Origin: Candidatus Fukatsuia endosymbiont of Tuberolachnus salignus
GTDB lineage: Bacteria; Pseudomonadota; Gammaproteobacteria; Enterobacterales; Enterobacteriaceae
Direction: 5' to 3'
DNA length: 64,000 nucleotides
NCBI RefSeq assembly: GCF_964030845.1
Contig: NZ_OZ034983.1
Coordinates: forward strand, 2,480,001-2,544,000
The notes under the pieces were generated by a model that did not search any database, was not told the origin of the DNA, and saw only the letters and a program-made list of their open reading frames with translations. Positions 18,193 through 26,514 of this stretch are shown here, piece by piece. Position numbers and translations under genes: made by a program. The number at the start of each line of letters is the position of its first letter. Positions within the stretch are counted from its first letter, which is position 1.

Positions 18193-18812
18193 TTATGCTA
18201 CTCTGGCATACGTTTTAATCTGTTCGATTTCATCTTCAAGTTCCTGCAGAAATTTTCGCACTTCGGTTTCAATTTCCTTGCCCAGTGCCTCATCAAAGTG
18301 AATGCGCTTTTTGAAGTAGGCTAATGTGTCAGGCAGTCGATTATCATAACTGACAAAGTCACACCATCGACGCCCCGTACACAGCATTTGTGCGTGCATT
18401 TGCAGGCGGTATTTTTTTCTGGTTCACCTGTTCTTATCGTTTTCAGATGCGTCCAGGTTTTGGGGCATTTAATCTCGATCAGGCCATCCTCATTAACCAA
18501 TCCGTCGGGACTGGCGGCAAACCCCTCAATAGTGGGGTGGTCGACGAGACCGACCTCCGTGACCTCTACTGCAAATTCACGCAAGATGTAAGCCTCACGG
18601 GCGACGGGTTCCAGTGCCGTCCCGTGCTTCATTTCAGGTGTGACAAAGGTGTCTCCCCGTTTCCCCGTCAGACGCTGGCAAATCAGCTCGGCCCTGTATT
18701 TTTTTCGCGTTGCTGCGTCGCCTGTTTTGACTTTTGCCATCACTTCTGCCAATTTGCTGGCTGTGACCTTGCCGCATCTTGCAGCAAACCAGGCTTCTGT
18801 TCGTTGTTCCAT
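18193..18812 (-). pseudogene. YqaJ-family viral exonuclease, frameshifted
   Basis: The start MEQRTEAWFAARCGKVTASK is typical of YqaJ/lambda-exonuclease-like enzymes. The catalytic D-x(n)-E-x-K set is visible in GFAASPDGLVNEDGLIEIKCP (Asp, Glu and Lys). The frame breaks in a run of seven As near 18412-18418; one more A would continue into LQMHAQMLCTGRRWCDFVSY and on to the stop, giving ~205 aa. The enzyme resects duplex ends for single-strand annealing. Its partners Sak4-like ATPase and SSB lie upstream beyond a group II intron. Confidence 0.85.
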
Positions 18813-18906
18813 TTTTTACCTCGATAAATTGTCTTGTCATCAAAACGGAGAACCCCTCGTAGAGTAGGTCTCTGGTTTGACATCATCTCCCCAGCGACCT
18901 CTCGTC

Positions 18907-18939
18907 AAACCGTGCTTGCAGTTTTCCCGCACACGGCTT
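18907..18939 (-). ncRNA. Group II intron domain V
   Basis: The reverse strand reads AAGCCGTGTGCGGGAAAACT then GCAAGCACGGTTT, a 33-nt hairpin with the AAGCCGTGTGCGG/CACGGTTT pairing and GAAA-type loop expected of the catalytic domain V. Confidence 0.85.
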
Positions 18940-19615
18940 TCCGACTGTCTTCTTTCCACAGCGTTACGACGGCACAGGTCGGGCATACCGACTCCCTTCA
19001 TCTCCGGTTACGGACAGGCTGTACAGCTTAAACAGCCCGTGGTAATCGTAGAACCAGGACGGCGGGTGGTCCCTCCACCCCTTACCCCGTTTCTTGTGCT
19101 TCTTCCGCAACATGATGCAGAGTGTCCATATCGTGTAATTCGCTATGCTCAAGAAATGCTTCCTTGAATTACCTGTCTTGAAGTAATTCCCCCATCCGCG
19201 AAGAATCGGGTTTACCTTTTCTTTCACCAATGTGGGCCAATCCCAGTGCTGCCCTTTTCGGACAACATCACGGATTTTCTGCTTAACAGACTTCATAGCC
19301 TTGGGAGTCGGATAGTAAAAGGTCTTCAACTCGCCCGTCACTTTCGATGGTTGAACTGCGAACCTGTGACCTAGAAAGTCAAACGGCTCTTTCATGGCAT
19401 TAACTATCCGCGTTTTCTTGGCATTAAGCGTCAACCCAAGTCGGTCTAAGACTTTCTTGGCCTGATCCAGATAAAACTCCGGGCGCTTGCTGCACAAAAT
19501 CACAAAATCGTCGGCATATCGCACGATATGAGCATCATGCGGACGTTTACCGAACGCCTTTTTCTCCCACGTCGAATCAAGCCAGTGCAGGTAGAGATTA
19601 GCGAGCAAGGGAGAA

Positions 19616-21619
19616 ATTACTCCGCAAACAATAGTGCAAACTTTCGCGTAAGCTGGGGCCTGCGTTTTCACCGGCGCTGCCTCAAGTCTGGTCATCCGGA
19701 TGGGAGCATCACTGAGTTTTCCCTCGTTATTGAGACTGATAACGGCACACGGAGTGACCCTCAGCAATGAAACCGAAGCCATTTTCACAACACGTACGTA
19801 TCACTTTCGAGCCCAGCCGGTTTTCTGACGACCAGCTGACGGATGTTTATGAACAGCTGACTCCCGTTAACCACCACGTGCTTACCCCTCACGACCAGGC
19901 CCAGGCCAAACCTCACCGGGCTCCTGCCCGCTCAACCGCTAGACGGAGCAAAATGTTATGAACAAGGCACTGGTCGCACTCTACGCCCGCGTTTCTTCCG
20001 GGCAACAGGTAAAAAATGGCACCATCGGCAGTCAGCTTGCAGCAATCAAGGACCGCATCCGTGAGGACGGCCACGTGTTGCCTGACGCCATGCTCTTTAT
20101 CGATGATGGTGTCAGCGGTGCTACACTTATCCGCCCGCAACTAGAGCGCCTGAGGGACTACGCGGCGGCAGGCGATATTGAATGCCTGTACATCCTGTCG
20201 CCCGACAGGCTAGCCCGTAAATACGCCTATCAGGCTCTGCTGATGGAAGAGTTCAGCGCCTGCGGCGTGGAGGTTATCTTTATCTGTCACACCCCCGGCG
20301 ACACGCTGGAAGACATGATGCTTCTGCAGATGCAGGGGATGTTTGCTGAATATGAGCGGGCAAAGATTATGGAGCGCAACCGGCGTGGTAAGCTTCACGG
20401 TGCACGCTGTGGTAATGTCGGTGTCCTTTCCGGTGCACCTTACGGTTATCGGTATATCCGCAGGCAGCCGGACGGGACACCCGCACAGTATATTGTCAAC
20501 CTTCATGAAGCCTCCGTGGTCAGGAAGATATTTAGTTGGGCTGGCATAGAGCGCCTGAGTCTAGGCGGTGTGGTCAGACGTCTGGCTGAGAAAGGCATAG
20601 AAAGCGCCACCGGCAAACCCGGCTGGGACCGCAGTACGGTATGGGGCATGTTAAAGAACCCCGCTTACAAAGGACTTGCTGTGTTCGGAAAAACGAAAAA
20701 CTGCGCCCCCCGTCCCCGGGTGAGAGCAGCGCGCAACAGTGCAGATATCCTCAAGAACGGTTATTCAGTAATACGAAGTAAGCCGGATGACGGCATCGGG
20801 ATCCCTGTGCCTGCCATCATCAACAGCGCTCTTTTCTTGACGGTCAACGAACAGCTGGAAGAAAACCGCCGACATGCACGACAGGGGCGCCGGGGAGCCG
20901 CTTATCTCTTACAGGGGCTGACTGTGTGCGGCCACTGTCGCTATGCGTATTATGGCAAAAAAGTCAGTAAATCTGCGGCAAAAGGGGGGGCGCAGTATTC
21001 TTATTACCACTGTACTGGGACGGATGCTTACCGCTTTGGGGGCATTCGGGTGTGTGACAATAAACAGGTCAGGACATCCATGCTGGATGAAACGGTCTGG
21101 GCACAGGTCATTGCGCTGCTGTCTGAGCCGGAACGGCTGAAAAAAGAATATGAGCAGCGTCTAACGCAGGCGTCAGAGCACAGTGGACAGACCGCAGATG
21201 CTGAGCGTCTGAAAAAGCAAGAAAATCAGCTAAACGTGGGGCGGTCCCGATTGATTGATAGTTTTGCCGAAGGGCTGATTGGCAAAACAGACTTTGAACC
21301 ACGGATCAGAGTGATGACGCTCAGGCTGGCGGAACTTGCGCGCCAGAGAGTGAAGGTGAAACAGGCCACAGAGAACCAGCATGAGTTGCTGCTACTGGTT
21401 AACCGGGTGGAGGATTTTGCTGCTGCGGTCACGGAACGCCTGAGTACGGACGATTTTCTGATGAAGCGAGAAATTCTGCGTGCGCTGGTGAAACGGATAG
21501 AAATTTATCGTGATGAAATTGTGGTGGTTTTTCGGGTGAATCCCGGGAATGATACCAGCCTGGAAGCAGGATCAGACAAAACATATGGCAGAAGTTTGCC
21601 AGATTGTTTGCGGAGTAAT
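19616..21619. mobile_element. Large serine recombinase element inserted in the intron RT gene
   Basis: About 2.0 kb bounded by perfect 17-bp inverted repeats: ATTACTCCGCAAACAAT at 19616-19632 and its complement at 21603-21619. Similarity extends inward imperfectly for ~10 more bases (GCAAACTT). The flanks join cleanly into the RT codons GVI-SPL, with AAT shared at both junctions. It contains at least two genes that overlap by ATGA, the second being the recombinase. This is a minimal element whose only recognisable function is its own recombination. Confidence 0.8.
19767..19961 (+). CDS. Small basic protein coupled to the serine recombinase
   Basis: A 64-aa frame whose stop overlaps the recombinase start (ATGTTATGAAC). 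The sequence HVRITFEPSRFSDDQLTDVY is followed by a basic Pro/Ala/Arg tail. Its own ATG overlaps the stop of another short upstream frame, which suggests a coupled string of small genes. It has no recognised family. It may be a directionality or accessory factor for the recombinase, which is inference from position. Confidence 0.6.
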   Translation: MKPKPFSQHVRITFEPSRFSDDQLTDVYEQLTPVNHHVLTPHDQAQAKPHRAPARSTARRSKML

Positions 21620-21751
21620 CACTCCCCCTTGCGGCGTACCGGTCGTCTCCTTCCGGATTTTCATCTCTTCCATCGCTCCAGCTTTAAGCCACATCTCGAT
21701 CAGCTTTACAACCGAGCGATCAATGACTCTGGTTCGAACGGACAGCAGTAA
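19958..21751 (+). CDS. Large serine recombinase
   Basis: A 597-aa serine recombinase. The catalytic domain (1-150) has the nucleophile region YARVSSGQQ and the DGVSGATLIRPQLERL and LSPDRLARK motifs. Next come the recombinase domain (~170-290, GAPYGYRYIRRQ, DRSTVWGMLKNPAYKG), a zinc ribbon (CGHCRYAYYGKK, later CTGTD and RVCDNK) and a coiled-coil region (~400-500). The element ends at about codon 553, so the last ~44 residues are read from the antisense strand of the intron RT gene. It should catalyse integration and excision between short att sites. Confidence 0.93.
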   Translation: MNKALVALYARVSSGQQVKNGTIGSQLAAIKDRIREDGHVLPDAMLFIDDGVSGATLIRPQLERLRDYAAAGDIECLYILSPDRLARKYAYQALLMEEFSACGVEVIFICHTPGDTLEDMMLLQMQGMFAEYERAKIMERNRRGKLHGARCGNVGVLSGAPYGYRYIRRQPDGTPAQYIVNLHEASVVRKIFSWAGIERLSLGGVVRRLAEKGIESATGKPGWDRSTVWGMLKNPAYKGLAVFGKTKNCAPRPRVRAARNSADILKNGYSVIRSKPDDGIGIPVPAIINSALFLTVNEQLEENRRHARQGRRGAAYLLQGLTVCGHCRYAYYGKKVSKSAAKGGAQYSYYHCTGTDAYRFGGIRVCDNKQVRTSMLDETVWAQVIALLSEPERLKKEYEQRLTQASEHSGQTADAERLKKQENQLNVGRSRLIDSFAEGLIGKTDFEPRIRVMTLRLAELARQRVKVKQATENQHELLLLVNRVEDFAAAVTERLSTDDFLMKREILRALVKRIEIYRDEIVVVFRVNPGNDTSLEAGSDKTYGRSLPDCLRSNHSPLRRTGRLLPDFHLFHRSSFKPHLDQLYNRAINDSGSNGQQ

Positions 21752-22865
21752 TTTATCGTGCGGAATTGTGTCAAAGTACGACTTCAAATCCGCATCTACC
21801 ACCCAGTGGCACTTGAAATTCAGCCACTTGTAGATTTCCCGCAATGCTTGTTGTGCATTCTTCCGAGGCCGGAAGCCATACGAGCAATCCTTGAAGGTAG
21901 CCTCAAAAAGAGGTTCGATAACAATTTTCACCGCTGCCTGAACAACACGATCTGCGATAACGGGAATGCCTAGAGGTCTTTGCGTTCCGTCAGCCTTGGG
22001 GATGTACACCCGTTTGACCGGCAGAGGCGTGTACCTCTTTTCCATGAGTTTTGTTTGGATTTCAGCCAAGAATGACCCAACTCCAACTTCCTTTTCAATG
22101 ACTTCAGAAGTCTGCTGGTCGATGCCTGGGGCACCTTTGTTGGCTCGGACTTGCTTGTAGGCCATCCATAACACATCGATCTGACACACCTTGTCATACA
22201 GCACGCCGAATTTCCGTGTTGGATTCGTCTTGGCTGCTAGGTATAACTTTCGTTGCAGTACTCGCACTCTTTCTAGCGACGTGTTTTCAGCTTTCGCAAT
22301 CACGTAATGCCTCCTACAAAAAATAGCATGACAGAAGCAGAGGCCCTTCTCTCCGACGAGGTTATGTTGTCCTCATCATCAACAGTACTATGGCCTCCTC
22401 CGACTCCTCTATCCCGCGTCTATTCGAACTTCGGCGGTTACCTTATATCTTCAATTACGCGGTGGGTTAAACCACGACGGGTAGAGGTCTCGTTCGTTCC
22501 GCTCAGTTCTATGCGCACATCCCATCCTCAATACCCCGAGTTCCCGTTCTAGCTTCAAGTGGTTAGTTAATCCACTAGAACTCGATGACCTTCGCCCCCA
22601 TTCCAAAGGCTCGGCGGAACCACCCTACACCACACTCTCCCAGCATTGCCGTGTGGCTGACATTTACGAGGCTTGTTCAGGTTCACTTTCGTTACGGGCT
22701 GTGTGCTTGCGCGCGCCCACGGACTGGGTCAGGGGCAACGTTTATCCGGCGTTGCTTCCATGTTTCAGTCGCCTTCCACATGTACGCCATAGCTACGCAA
22801 TCAAACTAACCAATTATTGCAGCAGGACTCGCACCTGCAAGAAACTGAGCAGCTTAGCGAACCGC

Positions 22866-23507
22866 TCAAAACGGGATGTCATCCCCGTCGTCATTAAAAT
22901 CGGTAGACGGCGTCAGGTTGCTTTGTGGCAGTGAAGAGGGCATGTATAACGGCTTACCGGGTGACGACGGAGACAGATTTGCCCTCGGTTGGCGTTCATC
23001 TTTATCCTTCAGGTTAGCCACGATTTTATTCAGGGTGGTGGCGGGTTTGCCTGCCATTTTCTCTTGTAATGTCTGACGGGTTTGGGCGAAAAAAGGCAAC
23101 TGGATATCCAAGCTGTAGGTGTCCTTGCCATCGCTTTTGGTCTTCAGTGTTTTTTGCAACACAAGTCCAATTTTCTTACCGATTAATTCGGGAGCCAGAG
23201 GGGCGTTGATGTCTTTCACGACACGGGTGAGTTGCTTAATGCCGGTACAGCCCATCATGGCGTTGATCAGGTTGACGCCGTAGGGGTTGGGCGTGCTGTC
23301 TTTCTTTTCATAATACAGGTTCAGGTAGTGGGCTTTGCGTCCATCCTCCGTTTCGACAGAAAATTCAATCGATTTGGCCCCACTGGGACTGGTCATGTAT
23401 TTCGCTTCAGTGAGAGTGACAATATACGCGCCTGACTCACTGATAAACCCGCTTTGGCCGGCGGCGAGCGCCGCTTCTTGATGATACGTAAAGATGACCT
23501 CATTCAT
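22866..23507 (-). CDS. ssb: Phage single-stranded DNA-binding protein
   Basis: A 213-aa protein with an OB-fold-like N-terminal region (about 25-140) and a Pro/Ser-rich linker. It ends in the acidic tip DDGDDIPF, the docking peptide of bacterial SSBs. Its start overlaps the stop of the Sak4-like ATPase by 4 bases (ATGA). Together they form an annealing/recombination module. The exonuclease would have followed directly but for the group II intron 31 bases after the stop. Confidence 0.8.
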   Translation of the reverse strand: MNEVIFTYHQEAALAAGQSGFISESGAYIVTLTEAKYMTSPSGAKSIEFSVETEDGRKAHYLNLYYEKKDSTPNPYGVNLINAMMGCTGIKQLTRVVKDINAPLAPELIGKKIGLVLQKTLKTKSDGKDTYSLDIQLPFFAQTRQTLQEKMAGKPATTLNKIVANLKDKDERQPRANLSPSSPGKPLYMPSSLPQSNLTPSTDFNDDGDDIPF

Positions 23508-24187
23508 GCTGCATGTCCTTCTGTGTTGTGACCCGTATCAAGGTGGTAATAGTGGCAAACTGTGGCATCCACCCCGGCGAGGTCGTTATCAATTTCATGA
23601 CTGTCGAACATCCCCATCGGGGATTTAACCGTGTCTGCGCCGTCATTTTGTGTGGTAAACACGTACCTGCCGTCTTTCACGCAGGTCCGTAACACCAGGG
23701 TAAACATGCCTTCTAGGGTGATTTTTTCATCCAGCATTTTGCCAATGGTTTTAATCTTGGTTTTGCCTGATGCGGTTTCTTCGGTGTGCGATAAAAAGTA
23801 AATACGCAGCTCAGGCGGGGTATTGTGGATCGCACTGTAGATAATATTCCAGGCGTGTCCGCCAATTTCGGTAAACTTATCATAGGACTTCTCATCCGCC
23901 CGGCGCATAAATTCATGTGCCATGACATATTGAAAGTCATCGATAATCACGATTTTTTTGCCGTAAGCGTGCGCCTTCCCAATCGCGGTCATAATGGTGT
24001 GCCAAATGTCGACGACATAGAGCGCGGTGTCGGGATTTTTTTTATCCCAGGGCAGCCACCCTGAAGAACGAAAAGGCAGGGGTTTATTAATGGGTTGAAT
24101 AAGTAAGCATGCTTTGGGATTGAGGTTGCGCAAACTGGCGGATTTGCCGGTACCCGATTCCCCCAGTATTAATGTGGCAGTACCCAT
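23504..24187 (-). CDS. Sak4-like RecA-fold recombination ATPase
   Basis: A 227-aa AAA_24/Sak4-type ATPase. It has Walker A GESGTGKSASLRN at residues 9-17 and Walker B KIVIIDDFQYVMA near 90. Sensor-type FLSHTEE lies near 131, followed by a core like that of phage Sak4 single-strand annealing proteins. Sak4 acts with a cognate SSB and exonuclease in phage recombination, and all three are neighbours here. Overlap with ssb indicates coupled translation. Confidence 0.88.
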   Translation of the reverse strand: MGTATLILGESGTGKSASLRNLNPKACLLIQPINKPLPFRSSGWLPWDKKNPDTALYVVDIWHTIMTAIGKAHAYGKKIVIIDDFQYVMAHEFMRRADEKSYDKFTEIGGHAWNIIYSAIHNTPPELRIYFLSHTEETASGKTKIKTIGKMLDEKITLEGMFTLVLRTCVKDGRYVFTTQNDGADTVKSPMGMFDSHEIDNDLAGVDATVCHYYHLDTGHNTEGHAA

Positions 24188-24208
24188 GGTTTTTTCCTTG
24201 GTTGTTGT

Positions 24209-24544
24209 TCAGTCTGACCCGCCGTGAGGGTCGTTTGTGCAGTATCCATAATAGACCTCATTGTATTCATCACCGTGGTAGAGCCGTTCTTTGGCTAATA
24301 TCCACTTCGCTTTTGAGATAAAAATGCTGAAAAATGCCTTATCGATGTCATCGGGTTCGGTCTCATCCAAGGCGAGTGTCAAGGCCTCACTATCAAAATG
24401 GGGCAATTTTTTAAAGAGCTGAGCGATGTGCTCAAAAGTGAAGTATTTATCCCACTCTTCCGCCTGTTCATTAATGTTGTGCCAATCTTGATCACTGAAC
24501 GTGTTCATTATTTTTCGTGCTTCAATAAGAGTATCGGGTGTCAT
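24209..24544 (-). CDS. Acidic phage protein of unknown function
   Basis: A 111-aa acidic, helical protein (DWHNINEQAEEWDKYF, LDETEPDDIDKAFF) that overlaps the 43-aa gene upstream by ATGA and ends 22 bases before the Sak4-like gene. It is part of the leftward operon. No family is recognised; an inhibitor or DNA mimic is conceivable from its charge but unsupported. Confidence 0.65.
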   Translation of the reverse strand: MTPDTLIEARKIMNTFSDQDWHNINEQAEEWDKYFTFEHIAQLFKKLPHFDSEALTLALDETEPDDIDKAFFSIFISKAKWILAKERLYHGDEYNEVYYGYCTNDPHGGSD

Positions 24545-24672
24545 GCCAGTCGCCCTCTGCTTTTACAATACGCTTGAGACATGCGTGTATAGCCTCGCTC
24601 ACTGTTAAGGAAAACTCGCTTCACACCGTTGATCATGATGATTAATGCGTGGTCTTTGATGGTAAAAATCAT
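24541..24672 (-). CDS. Small basic phage protein (43 aa)
   Basis: A short gene with a clear ribosome binding site (GAGGTGAACC-ATG). It overlaps both neighbours by 4 bases (ATGA), which strongly supports translation. It starts MIFTIKDHALIIMINGVKRV and ends basic. Unknown function. Confidence 0.65.
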   Translation of the reverse strand: MIFTIKDHALIIMINGVKRVFLNSERGYTRMSQAYCKSRGRLA

Positions 24673-24803
24673 GGTTCACCTCGTTGGTTGAGTATTTTTT
24701 TTAGCCAAATAAAAAGGTCGATTAATCGATTGCGTCTGTGTTTCTCCGTAGGCGTGCTATAAGGCCATAGGGTGATACGGTGTTCGCTTAAAAAATCGTT
24801 CAT
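24669..24803 (-). CDS. Small phage protein (44 aa)
   Basis: The ATG is preceded by AAGGTGAACA, and the stop overlaps the next start (CCATGA). The sequence MNDFLSEHRITLWPYSTPTE is followed by a basic hydrophobic helix (LIDLFIWLKKIL). Unknown function; it is the second member of a tightly coupled string of small genes. Confidence 0.6.
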   Translation of the reverse strand: MNDFLSEHRITLWPYSTPTEKHRRNRLIDLFIWLKKILNQRGEP

Positions 24804-24839
24804 TGTTCACCTTTGTGGGTTAATTCAATAACGCCCCTG

Positions 24840-25163
24840 CTAAGCAGAAGCGGTGATAACTTTGTTTGTCCTGCGGGTTCCTCGAACCGAAAATAACCAG
24901 GCTCTTGGCATTAGCCGGTTGTACAGGCTGTCCTGCGGCTTTTTACGTAAAGGAAAGGTCGTCGCTAGAGCAATCGCCCGATCTACCTCTGAGCGAGGTT
25001 GAGCACGCGCTATTTTTGCGTGATGGCCCACTCTCCGACCAAGGCTGTTTTCGATCGCTTCGCGAGAGATAGCCTGTGCTTTACGGCGTTGATGTCTGCG
25101 GTATTTGGCATTACCGCCATACGTTGCCTTGCGTTTCGATGGCGGGTAAATAATCGTTGCCAT
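24840..25163 (-). CDS. Basic phage protein with Ash/Icd-like C-terminal motif
   Basis: A 107-aa, strongly basic protein with a strong RBS (GGAGGTAAGTT-ATG); it is the first gene after the leftward promoter. The N-terminal 60 residues are Arg/Lys rich. The C-terminus contains MPRAWLFSVRGTRR, which resembles the conserved AWLFSVR motif of phage Ash/Icd-like proteins. Its position just after a boxA would also fit an antitermination protein; lambda N is likewise small and basic. Both readings are tentative. Confidence 0.6.
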   Translation of the reverse strand: MATIIYPPSKRKATYGGNAKYRRHQRRKAQAISREAIENSLGRRVGHHAKIARAQPRSEVDRAIALATTFPLRKKPQDSLYNRLMPRAWLFSVRGTRRTNKVITASA

Positions 25164-25267
25164 AACTTACCTCCGATTGATTTCTGGATAAGCTGGTGAC
25201 ACAACCTATTCAGAAACCAACGGGTAAACGCCAGGGTGCACTTTGTCAGTGCTACCAAATCCCAAAT

Positions 25268-25278
25268 TGTTAAAGAGC
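25268..25278 (-). promoter_or_regulatory. boxA-like antitermination site in the leftward leader
   Basis: The reverse strand reads TGCTCTTTAACAAT, essentially the bacterial boxA recognised by NusB/S10. It lies ~130 bases downstream of the PL-like promoter and ~105 before the first gene, where a nutL site belongs. Confidence 0.65.
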
Positions 25279-25406
25279 ATCCGCTTGAGCGGGGTAAAGC
25301 GGGTATTCTATTTCGCGAATCATTCCGATTTTCATACGCCTCGGACGGCTACTTCATGGGCTTTCCTTGCCTGCTTCGCGTTAGTGTTTGCCGTGTTGAT
25401 ATACAG

Positions 25407-25436
25407 TATTTAATACCCTGGTTATATAAATGTCAA
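25407..25436 (-). promoter_or_regulatory. PL-like promoter with repressor operator
   Basis: The reverse strand has -35 TTGACA (25436-25431), an 18-base spacer and -10 TAAATA. The spacer contains TATAACCAGGGTATTA (25426-25411), identical to a 16-mer in the PR-like promoter at 26466-26481, so both should be controlled by the same repressor. Confidence 0.75.
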
Positions 25437-25679
25437 TCACCAAAGTGTTAATTTGAGTGATTAAAGTAATATGTAGTTGTTTTTAAAGTAGTTTTTTATT
25501 TTAAAAATATTGAGCTATAACTGATCATACCGAGTAATCAGGTATAAAAGTGTAGAATGAAGAGTATCTATCGAGGAAAGGTCGGGGTGAATTCATAGAT
25601 CGTCAGTGGAAAAGAACCGATCGACAATGTGTTAAAGGTTTAGCGACGGAGTGTGTGAATGTTTGATAGACTGCCAATG
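25437..25679. other. Gap between PL and cI
   Basis: No gene is supported, so rex-like genes are absent. A 19-bp imperfect palindrome ATACC-N9-GGTAT lies at 25527-25545 and could be an extra operator. Confidence 0.4.
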
Positions 25680-25705
25680 AAAAACCCTGCACAAATAGGC
25701 AGGGT
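25680..25705 (-). terminator. Terminator after cI
   Basis: ACCCTGC and GCAGGGT pair with an 8-base loop, and the reverse strand continues with TTTTT. It lies ten bases after the repressor stop codon. Confidence 0.75.
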
Positions 25706-25714
25706 ATCCTCTGA

Positions 25715-26407
25715 TTAATCAATTATGCTGGCAGTGTAAAAAACTTTTCCCAAGATTTTAACGTCACTAAGCAACACCGTATCATCTGGATATTCATTTT
25801 GATTTAGGCCGCGCATCTTCACCATATTATTGGGTAAAGCATAGAGTATCCTCAACATGCAGAGACCACCGACAGATACGGCATATATTTTGCCGTTCTT
25901 GATCTCCGTGATGCTCTCGTCAACAGCAACAATTGCGCCTTCTTGAATGGTAGGACACATACTTGAATCAGGTGCCAGTATAGCGACGGAATTAGTCAGG
26001 GTGGTTTTAGTTTTTACAGCGATGTCCATAGGTAATCGAATCATTTTTAGCATATCCTCTCGTCCCTTATCTCTGGGGATCAGCAGCCGCTCCATGCGAC
26101 CATAAAGAGGAAATTCATACTCATTTTCGCTAACTGGACTCGTTGGGTCATCAATGTGTATCCTTTCAAACCTTATTCCTTCTTGAACCCATTTATCCTT
26201 CATAGGCTCCACACCGTCGCCTAACCATTCAGGGCGAACTCTAAGCACACGCGAAATATCCAGCAGCTTTCTCGAGCGCTGGCTCTTTCCTGATGTAATT
26301 TTTTGGATGGCGGCTTGTGAAAGACCCGCCTTCACGGCGAGAGAGGCTTGGGTTAACCCTTCCACATTCATCGCATGTTTAACTCGTTGTGCAAACGTCA
26401 TTTTCAT
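25715..26407 (-). CDS. cI: Prophage repressor, CI/C2-like (HTH + S24 peptidase fold)
   Basis: A 230-aa repressor. The N-terminal HTH is at ~8-60 (LTQASLAVKAGLSQAAIQKI). The C-terminal LexA/S24-type domain is at ~115-225 with the Ser nucleophile in PDSSMCPT. The position of the usual catalytic Lys (V-K-R-L in many relatives) reads MLRIL, with Arg, and no Ala-Gly cleavage site is obvious in the linker, so autocleavage may be lost. It is divergent from cro with the operator-bearing PR between them, and should hold PL and PR shut in the lysogen. Confidence 0.9.
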   Translation of the reverse strand: MKMTFAQRVKHAMNVEGLTQASLAVKAGLSQAAIQKITSGKSQRSRKLLDISRVLRVRPEWLGDGVEPMKDKWVQEGIRFERIHIDDPTSPVSENEYEFPLYGRMERLLIPRDKGREDMLKMIRLPMDIAVKTKTTLTNSVAILAPDSSMCPTIQEGAIVAVDESITEIKNGKIYAVSVGGLCMLRILYALPNNMVKMRGLNQNEYPDDTVLLSDVKILGKVFYTASIID

Positions 26408-26456
26408 ACCATTAAAAATACAACTTCAGTCATTAACCGTCAAACAACTAAAGAGG

Positions 26457-26485
26457 TTGCTTTTGTATAACCAGGGTATTATATT
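26457..26485 (+). promoter_or_regulatory. PR-like promoter with repressor operator
   Basis: -35 TTGCTT (26457-26462), 17-base spacer, -10 TATATT (26480-26485). The spacer holds TATAACCAGGGTATTA (26466-26481), the same 16-mer as in PL and in the same place relative to -35 and -10. Confidence 0.75.
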
Positions 26486-26514
26486 AGTCATTGAAAACAA
26501 TAAAGGTGATTCAT

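Larger units (their letters stand above)
18964..22303 (-). pseudogene. ltrA: Group II intron reverse transcriptase/maturase, interrupted
   Basis: The N-terminal half (22303 to ~21619) has RT blocks 0-4 (GAPGIDQQTSEV, PIPKADGTQRPLGIPVI-type block, DLKSYFDTIPH, TGTPQGGVI). The C-terminal half (~19616 to 18964) resumes exactly at SPLLANLYLHWL and has the catalytic YADDFVI box, block 6-7 (LNAKKTRI, FDFLGHRF) and the maturase domain X (LRGWGNYFKTGN). No HNH endonuclease domain is seen. The break, between GGVI and SPLL, is the insertion point of the serine-recombinase element. The intron cannot make a full RT now, so mobility needs help in trans. Confidence 0.93.
18859..22834 (-). mobile_element. 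Group II intron between ssb and exo, carrying a nested element
   Basis: On the reverse strand the intron starts with GTGCG at 22834, 31 bases after the ssb stop, and ends in AC at about 18859, 47 bases before the exonuclease start. Near the 3' end is a textbook domain V hairpin (18907-18939), followed by domain VI. It encodes a reverse transcriptase/maturase (listed separately). Without the serine-recombinase element inside it the intron would be about 2.0 kb, the normal size. The boundaries are inferred from consensus ends. Confidence 0.85.

Noticed and set aside
18390..18867. Open frames on the plus strand opposite the exonuclease
   Set aside because: They are shadows of the frameshifted YqaJ gene, with no RBS or recognisable domain.
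22307..22809. Small open frames on the plus strand upstream of the RT
   Set aside because: They lie in the structured RNA part of the group II intron, antisense to it.
25236..25451. 71-codon frame across the PL region
   Set aside because: It overlaps the promoter, operator and boxA on the opposite strand and lacks an RBS.
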